Position numbers and translations under genes: made by a program | Shown: piece after piece, positions 8,981 to 19,137 of the stretch | How the letters are laid out: each line of letters begins with the position of its first letter | Numbering within the stretch: position 1 is the first letter of the stretch | Source of the DNA: Citrobacter arsenatis | Lineage (GTDB): Bacteria; Pseudomonadota; Gammaproteobacteria; Enterobacterales; Enterobacteriaceae | Length of the DNA stretch: 64,000 nucleotides | Assembly (NCBI RefSeq): GCF_004353845.1 | Contig: NZ_CP037864.1 | Coordinates: 1,798,001-1,862,000 of the forward strand | Direction of reading: 5' to 3' | The notes under the pieces: generated by a model | What the model saw: the letters and a program-made list of their open reading frames with translations, nothing else | What the model was told of the DNA's origin: nothing | Database searches by the model: none

Positions 8981-9598
8981 ATGACAACCCAGTATGGATT
9001 TTTTATTGATTCCAGCCGTTGCACCGGTTGCAAAACCTGCGAACTGGCCTGCAAAGATTTCAAGAACTTAACCCCGGAAGTTAGCTTCCGCCGCATTTAT
9101 GAGTATGCGGGTGGTGACTGGCAGGAGGATAACGGCGTCTGGCATCAGAACGTCTTTGCCTATTACCTCTCTATTGCCTGTAACCACTGTGAAGATCCGG
9201 CCTGTACCAAGGTTTGTCCGAGCGGCGCGATGCACAAACGTGAAGATGGCTTTGTCGTTGTCGACGAAGATGTGTGCATTGGCTGTCGGTATTGCCACAT
9301 GGCCTGTCCTTACGGCGCGCCGCAGTACAACGCTGAAAAAGGGCATATGACTAAATGTGACGGCTGCCATGAGCGCGTCGCTGAAGGTCAAAAACCTATA
9401 TGCGTTGAGTCATGCCCACTGCGTGCGCTGGATTTTGGTCCGATTGAGGAACTGCGCAAAAAACACGGTACTTTGGCTGCGGTTGCGCCACTGCCGGGGG
9501 CGCACTTTACCAAACCAAGTATTGTCATCAAACCTAACGCCAATAGCCGCCCGACCGGGGATACCACAGGTTATCTGGCTAATCCGAAGGAGGTGTAA
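8981..9598 (+). CDS. dmsB: Anaerobic DMSO reductase, iron-sulfur subunit DmsB
   Basis: This 205-residue ferredoxin-like protein carries four cysteine groups (CTGCKTCELAC near residue 14, CNHCEDPACTKVCP, CIGCRYCHMACP, and CDGC...CVESCP) for four [4Fe-4S] clusters. It passes electrons from menaquinol oxidised at DmsC to the molybdenum site in DmsA. It starts 10 bp after dmsA with AAGGAG upstream. Its last codons contain the ribosome binding site of dmsC (AAGGAGG). Confidence 0.98.
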   Translation: MTTQYGFFIDSSRCTGCKTCELACKDFKNLTPEVSFRRIYEYAGGDWQEDNGVWHQNVFAYYLSIACNHCEDPACTKVCPSGAMHKREDGFVVVDEDVCIGCRYCHMACPYGAPQYNAEKGHMTKCDGCHERVAEGQKPICVESCPLRALDFGPIEELRKKHGTLAAVAPLPGAHFTKPSIVIKPNANSRPTGDTTGYLANPKEV

Positions 9599-9599
9599 G

Positions 9600-10463
9600 A
9601 TGGGAAGTGGATGGCATGAATGGCCGCTGATGATCTTCACTGTCTTCGGACAGTGTGTGGTTGGCGGCTTTATCGTTCTGGCGCTTGCGCTGATGAAAGG
9701 TGACTTACGTCCAGAATCGCAGCAGCGCGTGATTGTCTGCATGTTCGGGCTGTGGGTATTAATGGGCATTGGCTTTATTGCTTCTATGCTCCACCTGGGT
9801 TCACCGATGCGCGCCTTTAACTCACTCAATCGCGTTGGGTCTTCTGCGTTGAGTAATGAGATTGCCAGTGGCTCAATCTTCTTTGCCGTTGGTGGCATTG
9901 GCTGGCTGCTGGCTACATTGAAAAAAATGCCGCCCGCATTACGTAATCTGTGGTTAGTTGTCACCATGGTGCTGGGCGTGGTTTTTGTCTGGATGATGGT
10001 GCGCGTATATAACACCATCGATACCGTGCCGACCTGGTACAGTGTCTGGACGCCGCTGGGCTTCTTCCTGACGATGTTTATGGGCGGGCCGCTTCTGGGA
10101 TATCTGTTGCTCAGAATTGCTGGCGTGGACGGTTGGGCGATGCGCCTGCTGCCGGCTATCTCAGTGCTTGCTCTGGTCGTGAGCGCTATCATGTCTGTCA
10201 TGCAGGGGGTTGAACTGGCTACTATCCACAGTTCGATTCAGCAGGCGTCTGCGCTGGTTCCGGATTACGGCTCTCTGATGGCGTGGCGGATTGTGGCGCT
10301 GGCATTAGCGCTGTGCTGCTGGATTGTACCGCAGGTGAAAGGCTACCAGCCTGCCGTTCCGCTGCTTTCAGTCGCGTTTATTTTGCTGTTAGTTGGCGAG
10401 TTGATTGGTCGTGGCGTGTTCTACGGGTTGCATATGACCGTCGGTATGGCGGTGGCGAGTTAA
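9600..10463 (+). CDS. dmsC: Anaerobic DMSO reductase, membrane anchor DmsC
   Basis: This 287-residue, strongly hydrophobic protein has about eight predicted membrane spans. It anchors DmsAB to the membrane and oxidises menaquinol. His65 in SMLHLGSP corresponds to the histidine known to be needed for quinol oxidation in E. coli DmsC. The ATG is one base after the dmsB stop, with AAGGAGG inside the end of dmsB. The same frame stays open further upstream inside dmsB, but the SD and homology fix the start at 9600. Confidence 0.97.
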   Translation: MGSGWHEWPLMIFTVFGQCVVGGFIVLALALMKGDLRPESQQRVIVCMFGLWVLMGIGFIASMLHLGSPMRAFNSLNRVGSSALSNEIASGSIFFAVGGIGWLLATLKKMPPALRNLWLVVTMVLGVVFVWMMVRVYNTIDTVPTWYSVWTPLGFFLTMFMGGPLLGYLLLRIAGVDGWAMRLLPAISVLALVVSAIMSVMQGVELATIHSSIQQASALVPDYGSLMAWRIVALALALCCWIVPQVKGYQPAVPLLSVAFILLLVGELIGRGVFYGLHMTVGMAVAS

Positions 10464-10473
10464 TCCATACTAT

Positions 10474-10541
10474 GCCGGATGGCTGCTCGTGCCTTATCCG
10501 GCCTACACGATCCGTAGGCCGGATAAGCGAAGCACTATCAA
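10474..10541. repeat. REP/BIME element between dmsC and ycaC
   Basis: Two inverted REP units are present: GCCGGATGGCT...CCTTATCCGGCCTAC and GTAGGCCGGATAAGCG. They are separated by six bases. The pair sits between the convergent genes dmsC and ycaC. Confidence 0.9.
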
Positions 10542-10553
10542 TAATATGTCAGG

Positions 10554-10576
10554 CCAGGGTTTTCGCCCTGGTTTTA
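10554..10576 (+). terminator. Terminator of dmsABC
   Basis: CCAGGG-TTTTCG-CCCTGG is followed by TTTTACTTCT. The T tract suits the plus strand. The structure touches the stop codon of the convergent ycaC. Confidence 0.75.
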
Positions 10577-11200
10577 CTTCTGCTTAGTTAATGTGTCGTA
10601 GCTGGTCATCAGATTGCGATAATCCGGAATGTGATTCGAGAACAGCGTCGCCAGACCTTCGATATCGTTGCGCCAGTCGCGGTGCAGCTCACATGCGACG
10701 CCGAACCATGTCATCAGTTGAGCGCCAGCCTGCGACATTCGATCCCACGCTGAATGGCGGGTAATTTCATTGAATGTGCCTGACGCATCGGTAACAACAA
10801 AGACGTCAAAACCTTCTTCAATAGCTGAGAGCGCAGGGAAGGCGACGCAAACTTCCGTCACAACACCGGCGATAATCAGCTGCTTTTTGCCGGTCGCTTT
10901 CACGGCTTTCACGAAATCTTCGTTATCCCATGCGTTAATGTTTCCGGGGCGAGCAATATAGGGCGCATCGGGAAATTGCGCTTTCAGTTCCGGTACCAGC
11001 GGTCCGTTTGGACCTGTTTCAAAGCTGGTTGTCAGAATGGTCGGAAGTTTGAAGTATTTTGCTAAGTCACCGAGCGCAAGCACGTTGTTCTTAAATTTAT
11101 CGGGATCGATATCCCGAACCAGAGAGAGCAGCCCAGCCTGATGATCAACCAGCAATACTGCCGCATTATCTTTATCAAGTCTTACGTAAGGTTTAGTCAT
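10574..11200 (-). CDS. ycaC: Isochorismatase-family hydrolase YcaC
   Basis: This 208-residue protein has the length of E. coli YcaC, a cysteine hydrolase of the isochorismatase fold. Asp19 (VLLVDHQAG) and Cys118 (GVVTEVCVAF) occupy the catalytic positions. The third residue of the triad in the family is a lysine. The physiological substrate is not known. It is convergent with dmsC and divergent from ycaD, with AGGAGA upstream of the ATG at 11205-11210, so it is probably transcribed alone. Confidence 0.95.
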   Translation of the reverse strand: MTKPYVRLDKDNAAVLLVDHQAGLLSLVRDIDPDKFKNNVLALGDLAKYFKLPTILTTSFETGPNGPLVPELKAQFPDAPYIARPGNINAWDNEDFVKAVKATGKKQLIIAGVVTEVCVAFPALSAIEEGFDVFVVTDASGTFNEITRHSAWDRMSQAGAQLMTWFGVACELHRDWRNDIEGLATLFSNHIPDYRNLMTSYDTLTKQK

Positions 11201-11585
11201 GGTATTTCTCCTGTTCTACATCGGTGGGGGAAATTTGATGAGTTTAAGTCTACGAAAAGAACGACATCTGGATTAGATAGATAAATAAGAACTCACTGTT
11301 CTATTTTGAAGACAATGCAGCTTCGCATCCCGCATAGAGTTTAGTAAGAAATAAAAGTAAGGGGAGTCCATGAAATTTTTCGACTGAACGAAACGCGAGA
11401 TTTTTGTTTTAGATCAATAAAAACAAGCAGATGTGTTTTTGTATTTTTTATCTATTCACATTAAGAATCAGTAATGCAAATCGATCGTCTGGAAAGCGCC
11501 TCAGCCCTTTGATTACGCCGATTGACAATGTTTTTGGCAGTGGCATGATGCGCATGAAATTTGAACTTCCTCACGGTTTTTATTC
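11201..11585. other. 385-bp divergent spacer between ycaC and ycaD
   Basis: AT-rich spacer that must hold the promoters of both ycaC (minus) and ycaD (plus). No operator is convincing. AAGGGGAG followed by ATG at 11370 opens only a five-codon frame. No RNA gene is recognisable. Confidence 0.6.
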
Positions 11586-12734
11586 ATGTCCACCTATACC
11601 CGTCCCGTTATGCTATTGCTATGCGGGCTGCTGCTGCTGACCCTGGCGATAGCTGTGTTAAACACGCTCGTCCCGCTTTGGCTCGCCCATGAAAATCTGC
11701 CAACATGGCAGGTAGGCGTGGTGAGCTCGTCCTACTTTACCGGTAATTTGGTAGGGACGTTGCTGACCGGGTATTTAATAAAACACCTGGGTTTTAATCG
11801 CAGCTATTACATCGCCTCGCTTATTTTTGCCGTGGGCTGTGTCGGGCTGGGGATTATGGTGGGATTCTGGAGCTGGATGACCTGGCGCTTTATCGCCGGT
11901 GTTGGCTGCGCCATGATTTGGGTGGTAGTGGAAAGTGCGCTGATGTGCAGCGGGACTTCGCGTAATCGCGGACGTTTGCTTGCCGCTTATATGATGATCT
12001 ATTACGTGGGGACGTTTTTAGGCCAGTTGTTGGTCAGTAAAGTATCAACTGAATTGATGAACGTCCTGCCGTGGGTAACGGGTACAGTCCTTGCTGGCGT
12101 TTTGCCACTGCTGTTTACGCGCATTGCCAATCAGCAGGGTGATGAACAGCAGTCTACGCCTATTGTCTCTATGCTAAAGCTGCGGCAGGCGCGTCTGGGC
12201 GTAAATGGCTGCATTATTTCCGGGATTGTGTTGGGGTCTTTGTATGGCCTGATGCCTTTGTATCTCAACCATCAAGGGGTGAGTAACGCCAGCATTGGTT
12301 TCTGGATGGCGGTTCTGGTTAGCGCCGGTATTCTGGGACAATGGCCGATTGGTCGTCTGGCGGATAAGCTGGGACGCCTGCTGGTTTTACGCGTTCAGGT
12401 CTTCGTGGTGATCGTCGGAAGTATCGCCATGCTGAATCAGGCGGCGATGGCGCCCGCATTGTTTATGTTGGGGGCGGCTGGTTTCACCCTTTATCCGGTG
12501 GCGATGGCCTGGGCCTGTGAAAAGGTGGAGCACCATCAGCTGGTCGCCATGAATCAGGCATTGTTATTAAGCTATACCGTGGGTAGCCTGCTTGGTCCTT
12601 CATTTACCGCGATGCTGATGCAGAATTATTCAGATAGCTTGCTGTTTATCATGATCGCCAGCGTATCGTTTATTTATTTACTGATGCTGCTGCGTAAGAC
12701 GGGCCATACGCCCAATTCTATTGCGCATATTTAA
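11586..12734 (+). CDS. ycaD: Major facilitator superfamily transporter YcaD
   Basis: This 382-residue membrane protein matches E. coli YcaD in length and sequence. About twelve hydrophobic segments are visible. The loop between segments 2 and 3 has the degenerate MFS motif GYLIKHLGFNRSY, and GRLADKLGRLLVLR is the equivalent in the second half. Substrate is unknown. The start is supported by homology; there is no clear Shine-Dalgarno sequence (only CCTCACGG upstream). A perfect inverted repeat lies 26 bp after the stop. Confidence 0.95.
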   Translation: MSTYTRPVMLLLCGLLLLTLAIAVLNTLVPLWLAHENLPTWQVGVVSSSYFTGNLVGTLLTGYLIKHLGFNRSYYIASLIFAVGCVGLGIMVGFWSWMTWRFIAGVGCAMIWVVVESALMCSGTSRNRGRLLAAYMMIYYVGTFLGQLLVSKVSTELMNVLPWVTGTVLAGVLPLLFTRIANQQGDEQQSTPIVSMLKLRQARLGVNGCIISGIVLGSLYGLMPLYLNHQGVSNASIGFWMAVLVSAGILGQWPIGRLADKLGRLLVLRVQVFVVIVGSIAMLNQAAMAPALFMLGAAGFTLYPVAMAWACEKVEHHQLVAMNQALLLSYTVGSLLGPSFTAMLMQNYSDSLLFIMIASVSFIYLLMLLRKTGHTPNSIAHI

Positions 12735-12760
12735 CCTGATTTAACAGAATACGAACAGTT

Positions 12761-12787
12761 ACCCATACATACTGTTTATGTATGGGT
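12761..12787. repeat. Perfect 11-bp inverted repeat between ycaD and ycaM
   Basis: ACCCATACATA and TATGTATGGGT pair perfectly around a CTGTT loop. There is no T tract on either side (ACCGAC on the plus strand), so it is either a terminator variant or a regulator-binding palindrome. Confidence 0.7.
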
Positions 12788-12940
12788 ACCGACATTATTT
12801 AATCACACGCTTCAGTCCCGAAAATAAAGTGTGCAGAAGGTTATAGTTTTACATCCTGCCGTTTCCGCTCTCTCATTTTACCGCGCATAATCCCACGCCT
12901 CATTTATTGATACTCAAAAAGCTTCCACGAAGGATCGCGT

Positions 12941-14362
12941 ATGGCTGGTGTGCAGGAAAAACAATTGCGATGGTACAACATCGCCTTAATGTCTTTTATT
13001 ACCGTTTGGGGTTTTGGCAACGTCGTTAACAACTATGCTAATCAGGGATTAGTGGTTGTCTCCTCATGGATATTTATTTTCGCGCTCTATTTTATTCCCT
13101 ATGCGCTGATTGTCGGTCAACTGGGTTCTACTTTTAAAGATGGGAAAGGCGGCGTCAGTACCTGGATTAAACACACAATGGGGCCTGGTCTTGCTTATCT
13201 TGCTGCCTGGACCTATTGGGTCGTGCATATTCCTTATCTGGCGCAAAAGCCGCAGGCCATTCTGATTGCGCTGGGATGGGCGCTGAAAGGCGATGGGTCA
13301 CTGATAAAAGAGTACACCGTCGTGGCGTTGCAGGGGCTGACGCTGGCGCTGTTTGTCTTTTTCATGTGGGTTGCGTCCCGTGGCATGAAATCACTGAAGA
13401 TTGTTGGGTCTGTAGCGGGCATCGCCATGTTCGTGATGTCCATTTTGTATGTAGTGATGGCGGTAACCGCCCCGGCGATTACCGATGTGCAAATAGCAAC
13501 AACCAATATCACCTGGGAATCGTTTATCCCGCATATCGATTTTACCTATATCACCACAATATCCATGCTGGTCTTTGCCGTTGGCGGCGCGGAAAAAATT
13601 TCGCCCTACGTTAATCAGACGCGTAATCCGGGCAAAGAATTTCCGAAAGGGATGCTTGTTCTGGCTGTTATGGTGGCAGTGTGTGCGATCCTCGGGTCGC
13701 TGGCCATGGGAATGATGTTTGACTCCCGGCATATCCCTGATGACCTCATGACCAATGGTCAATATTACGCCTTCCAGAAATTGGGCGAGTATTATGGTAT
13801 GGGGAATTCGTTGATGGTTATTTATGCGATCGCCAACACGCTGGGACAGATTGCGGCATTAGTATTTTCTATTGATGCGCCGCTTAAAGTTCTGTTGGGC
13901 GATGCCGATCGTAAATATATTCCAGAAAGTCTTTGTAAAACCAATGCCTCGGGAACACCGGTAAATGGATATATTCTGACGTTGGTGCTGGTGGCGATTT
14001 TGATTATGTTGCCAACGCTGGGAATTGGCGATATGAACAATCTGTACAAATGGCTGCTAAATCTCAACTCTGTCGTGATGCCATTGCGTTATTTATGGGT
14101 GTTTGTGGCGTTTATTGCCGTTATTCGGCTGGCACAGAAATATAAACCGGAATATGTCTTTATCCGCAACCGCTCGCTGGCGATGACGGTGGGGATTTGG
14201 TGCTTCGCCTTTACCGCATTCGCTTGTCTGACCGGGATCTTCCCAAAAATGGAAGCCTTTACTCCTGAGTGGACTTTCCAGCTTACCCTGAATATCGTGA
14301 CGCCATTTGTGCTGGTAGGGCTGGGGCTGATTTTCCCCTTACTGGCGAGAAGAGGGTGCTAA
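12941..14362 (+). CDS. ycaM: Amino-acid/polyamine/organocation (APC) family transporter YcaM
   Basis: This 473-residue, polytopic protein with about twelve hydrophobic segments is a close match to E. coli YcaM (APC superfamily). FITVWGFGNVVNNYANQG in the first segment is the unwound substrate-binding region typical of the family. The substrate is not established. The C-terminus ends LLARRGC, slightly different from the E. coli end. In E. coli the next genes are ycaN and ycaK; here only 120 bp separate the stop from the end of pflA. Confidence 0.94.
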   Translation: MAGVQEKQLRWYNIALMSFITVWGFGNVVNNYANQGLVVVSSWIFIFALYFIPYALIVGQLGSTFKDGKGGVSTWIKHTMGPGLAYLAAWTYWVVHIPYLAQKPQAILIALGWALKGDGSLIKEYTVVALQGLTLALFVFFMWVASRGMKSLKIVGSVAGIAMFVMSILYVVMAVTAPAITDVQIATTNITWESFIPHIDFTYITTISMLVFAVGGAEKISPYVNQTRNPGKEFPKGMLVLAVMVAVCAILGSLAMGMMFDSRHIPDDLMTNGQYYAFQKLGEYYGMGNSLMVIYAIANTLGQIAALVFSIDAPLKVLLGDADRKYIPESLCKTNASGTPVNGYILTLVLVAILIMLPTLGIGDMNNLYKWLLNLNSVVMPLRYLWVFVAFIAVIRLAQKYKPEYVFIRNRSLAMTVGIWCFAFTAFACLTGIFPKMEAFTPEWTFQLTLNIVTPFVLVGLGLIFPLLARRGC

Positions 14363-14432
14363 AAATGAGAGCAGGAGATAACGTCGCTTTCTAGTGTTAA
14401 ACGCTCTCCTTTGATTCAAATATTGTCGCTTA

Positions 14433-14466
14433 AATAACAAAACGGCTGCCATTCAGGGCAGCCGTA
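14433..14466 (-). terminator. Terminator of pflA
   Basis: Read on the minus strand, ACGGCTGCC-CTGAAT-GGCAGCCGT is a perfect 9-bp stem followed by TTTTGTTATTTAA. It lies between convergent ycaM and pflA. Confidence 0.9.
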
Positions 14467-14482
14467 TCGTGAAGAGTAAAAC

Positions 14483-15223
14483 TCAATACATTACTTTATG
14501 TCCATATTGCTCGAGAATGCCTTTCACGCGCTCCATGGTCTCTTTCTTAGGCGGCTTGACGCCATCCAGTTTGTACTCTTCGCCCATTGCCACCCATTTG
14601 TGTTTGCCCAGCTCGTGGTAAGGTAGCAGCTCGATTTTTTCAACGTTGCCCATATCGCGGGTAAACTCGCCAAGGCGGTGCGCAGAGTCGTCATCGTCAG
14701 ACCAGCCTGGTACAACAACGTAGCGGATCCACACTTTGATGTCTTTATTTGACAGGTAGCGAGCGAACTCCAGCGTACGATGGTTAGATACGCCGACCAG
14801 ATTTTGATGGATTTCATCGTTCATCTGTTTGAGATCGAGCATGACCAGGTCGGTGACTTCCAGCAGTTCATCGATTACCGGATCGTAACGGCGAACAAAA
14901 CCGTTGGTGTCCAGACAGGTATGAATGCCTTCTTTTTTACAGGCCCGGAACCAGTCACGTACGAATTCAGCTTGCAGGATAGCTTCACCGCCGGACGCCG
15001 TCACACCGCCGCCGGATGCGTTCATAAAGTGGCGATAGGTCACCACTTCTTTCATTAATTCGTCGACGGTGACTTCTTTGCCGCCGTGCGTATCCCATGT
15101 GTCACGGTTATGGCAATACAGGCAGCGCATCAGGCAGCCCTGGAAGAAGGTAATAAAACGGATGCCCGGGCCATCAACAGTGCCACAGGATTCAAAGGAG
15201 TGAATGCGACCAATAACTGACAT
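14483..15223 (-). CDS. pflA: Pyruvate formate-lyase-activating enzyme
   Basis: This 246-residue radical SAM enzyme installs the glycyl radical on PflB. The CxxxCxxC motif is Cys30-Cys34-Cys37 (CLMRCLYC, counting the initiator Met). The Gly-rich SAM-binding stretch GGGVTASGGEAIL follows. The frame extends nine codons upstream, but MSVIGRIHSF is the conserved start and has GGAG in front. It lies downstream of pflB on the same strand. The spacer is about 310 bp because an ERIC element sits in it. A terminator follows pflB, so pflA may depend partly on its own promoter. Confidence 0.97.
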   Translation of the reverse strand: MSVIGRIHSFESCGTVDGPGIRFITFFQGCLMRCLYCHNRDTWDTHGGKEVTVDELMKEVVTYRHFMNASGGGVTASGGEAILQAEFVRDWFRACKKEGIHTCLDTNGFVRRYDPVIDELLEVTDLVMLDLKQMNDEIHQNLVGVSNHRTLEFARYLSNKDIKVWIRYVVVPGWSDDDDSAHRLGEFTRDMGNVEKIELLPYHELGKHKWVAMGEEYKLDGVKPPKKETMERVKGILEQYGHKVMY

Positions 15224-15303
15224 TGCGGTGTTTCTCCAGGTGTGGCCCATCCGGGGCCAGTGTTAGTGCACAGTTATTAACTGTGTCGAGTCTGTTTTGG
15301 CAG

Positions 15304-15436
15304 TTATCCATACTTTTCGTCTTTCAAGCTGCATCTTTGTTAGCTTCCTTCGCTCACCCCAGTCACGTACTTCTGTACGCGCCAGAGGATTCACTCCGTT
15401 GCCGCCTCAATGCAACTCGAAATCCATCGAGTATAT
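15304..15436. repeat. ERIC (IRU) element in the pflB-pflA spacer
   Basis: About 130 bp, resembling the ERIC consensus. The plus-strand arm CGCTCACCCCAGTCACGTAC and the opposite arm GGATTCACTCCGTTGCCGCC surround the central palindrome, with GCAACTCGAAAT near the right end. The same family occurs at 27937-28061 in the other orientation. The middle here (TACTTCTGTACGCGCCAGAGG) is diverged. Confidence 0.88.
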
Positions 15437-15466
15437 AAGTATAGATAGCTGACAAAGCAGGCTATT

Positions 15467-15494
15467 AAAAAGGCCCCACTTACGTGGAGCCTTT
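15467..15494 (-). terminator. Terminator downstream of pflB
   Basis: On the minus strand AAAGGCTCCAC-GTAA-GTGGGGCCTTT forms an 11-position stem with one mismatch, then TTAATAGCC. It lies between pflB and the ERIC element, upstream of pflA, so it could lower read-through into pflA. Confidence 0.8.
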
Positions 15495-15533
15495 ATTGTA
15501 CGCTTTTTAAAGTACGATTTCAGTCAAAACCAA

Positions 15534-17816
<2,283 letters not shown>

Positions 17817-17875
17817 GTAACACCTACCTTCTTAAGTGGATTTTTTATTTACTGCGTGTAATGGGCATCATCAGA

Positions 17876-18733
17876 TTAATGATGATCGTTACCACGCAGA
17901 TAAATGACCCAGTATGTCAACCCGACCAACAAACCGCCGCCGATAATGTTACCGATCGTAACCGGAATCAGGTTATCGGTGATGAAATTCATCACGGTCA
18001 GGTGAGAAAAATTCTCCGGAGAAGACCCAACGGCGGTCCAGAATTCCGGGGTGGCGAAATCGCGTATTACAATACCCATAGGGATCATAAACATGTTTGC
18101 GATACTGTGCTCAAAACCGCTGGCAACAAACATTGCGACCGGTAATACCATGATAAACGCTTTGTCCATCAGGCTGCGGCCCGAGTAGCTCATCCATACT
18201 GCCAGGCACACCATTAGGTTAGCCAGGATGCCAAGACTTACCGCCTCAACAAAAGTATGGTGCACTTTGTGGTCGGCTGTTTGCAGGACGTTGAGACCCC
18301 ACGCGCCGTTGGCGGTCATATACTCGCCGGAAAGCCACATGAGTAACACGAAGATCAGGGCGCCAATCAGGTTGCCGACATAAACGTTAAGCCAGTTTTT
18401 AGCCAACTGTCCCCAGGTAATACGACCACTGGCTTTCGCAACAACAATCAGTACGGTTGAGGTGAAGAGGTCTGCACCGCAGACAACGCAAAGAATCAGC
18501 CCCAGGGAAAAGCAGATACCACCTACTAATTTTGCCATGCCGAAAGGCATAGTTCCGGTACCGGTTGTGGCGGTGATATAGAAAACAAAGGCAATTGAAA
18601 TGAATACACCGGCAGTAATTGCCAGGTAGAACGTCTTAAGCGGATGTTTCGTTGCTTTATAGACGCCTGCTTCTTCGGCAACTTTGGCCATTGCAGCAGG
18701 AAGAATAAGATCAAAAGGGTTGTCAGCTTTCAC
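17876..18733 (-). CDS. focA: Formate channel FocA
   Basis: This 285-residue member of the formate/nitrite transporter family has six membrane spans and forms pentamers. It moves formate made by PflB in both directions according to pH. The start is GTG (VKADNPFD, read as Met). Upstream codons in frame lack homology, and the focA promoter elements end just before this point. It is first in focA-pflB and lies behind an FNR-type promoter. Confidence 0.97.
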   Translation of the reverse strand: MKADNPFDLILPAAMAKVAEEAGVYKATKHPLKTFYLAITAGVFISIAFVFYITATTGTGTMPFGMAKLVGGICFSLGLILCVVCGADLFTSTVLIVVAKASGRITWGQLAKNWLNVYVGNLIGALIFVLLMWLSGEYMTANGAWGLNVLQTADHKVHHTFVEAVSLGILANLMVCLAVWMSYSGRSLMDKAFIMVLPVAMFVASGFEHSIANMFMIPMGIVIRDFATPEFWTAVGSSPENFSHLTVMNFITDNLIPVTIGNIIGGGLLVGLTYWVIYLRGNDHH

Positions 18734-18765
18734 ACTAACTCTCTCTTTATTAAGTCGGCGACGAG

Positions 18766-18807
18766 ATACTAACAAAGCATTATAGATGAGAATTTGATAT
18801 AGATCAT
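18766..18807 (-). promoter_or_regulatory. FNR-dependent promoter of focA-pflB
   Basis: The FNR box at 18794-18807 reads TTGAT-ATAG-ATCAT on the plus strand and matches 9 of 10 consensus positions. On the minus strand a TAGTAT hexamer at 18766-18771 sits exactly where a class II FNR promoter centred at -41.5 needs its -10, with a start near 18759. This agrees with the known FNR-activated promoter of E. coli focA-pflB. A second TATAAT at 18779-18784 is too close to the box for that arrangement. Confidence 0.85.
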
Positions 18808-19057
18808 ATCTCGCCTGGCTTATAGGCCCGTAAGACGCATGGTTTTTATGCAATTACGGAGTAACTTGTTGATTATCCATATAAAAATAAATTTTAAAAA
18901 TTATAAAGTGAGTTGAATTTTTTCTTTTTGTCTCCCATGGATCGGTTAATTAAAATGGAGTAATTGAGATAAAAAACGACACTGGCAATCTATTTTTTTT
19001 AATATCAACTACTAATATTTAACCTTGCTTTTACATTTATTTCCTGATTTGGCCCAA
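18808..19057. promoter_or_regulatory. AT-rich region upstream of the focA promoter
   Basis: About 250 very AT-rich bases between the FNR box and the ycaO terminator. In E. coli this region binds ArcA and IHF and receives transcripts from promoters further upstream. TATCAACTACTAA at 19003-19015 is a near match to the IHF consensus. I see no gene here. Confidence 0.45.
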
Positions 19058-19084
19058 ATAAAAAACAGGGCGCATCAAGCGCCC
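19058..19084 (-). terminator. Terminator of ycaO
   Basis: On the minus strand GGGCGC-TTGAT-GCGCCC is followed by TGTTTTTTATT. It lies 53 bp after the ycaO stop. Confidence 0.9.
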
Positions 19085-19137
19085 CGTAATATAGCCCAGA
19101 CAATACCTTTAGCCTACTCAGCGCAGGCCGATTGTCA

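Noticed and set aside
9357..9599. N-terminal extension of dmsC into dmsB
   Set aside because: The frame is open, but it overlaps dmsB in another frame. The AAGGAGG and homology place the dmsC start at 9600.
11370..11387. Five-codon frame with a good SD (AAGGGGAG) in the ycaC-ycaD spacer
   Set aside because: Too short to support as a gene, and not followed by a coupled frame; the match may be chance in an AT-rich region.
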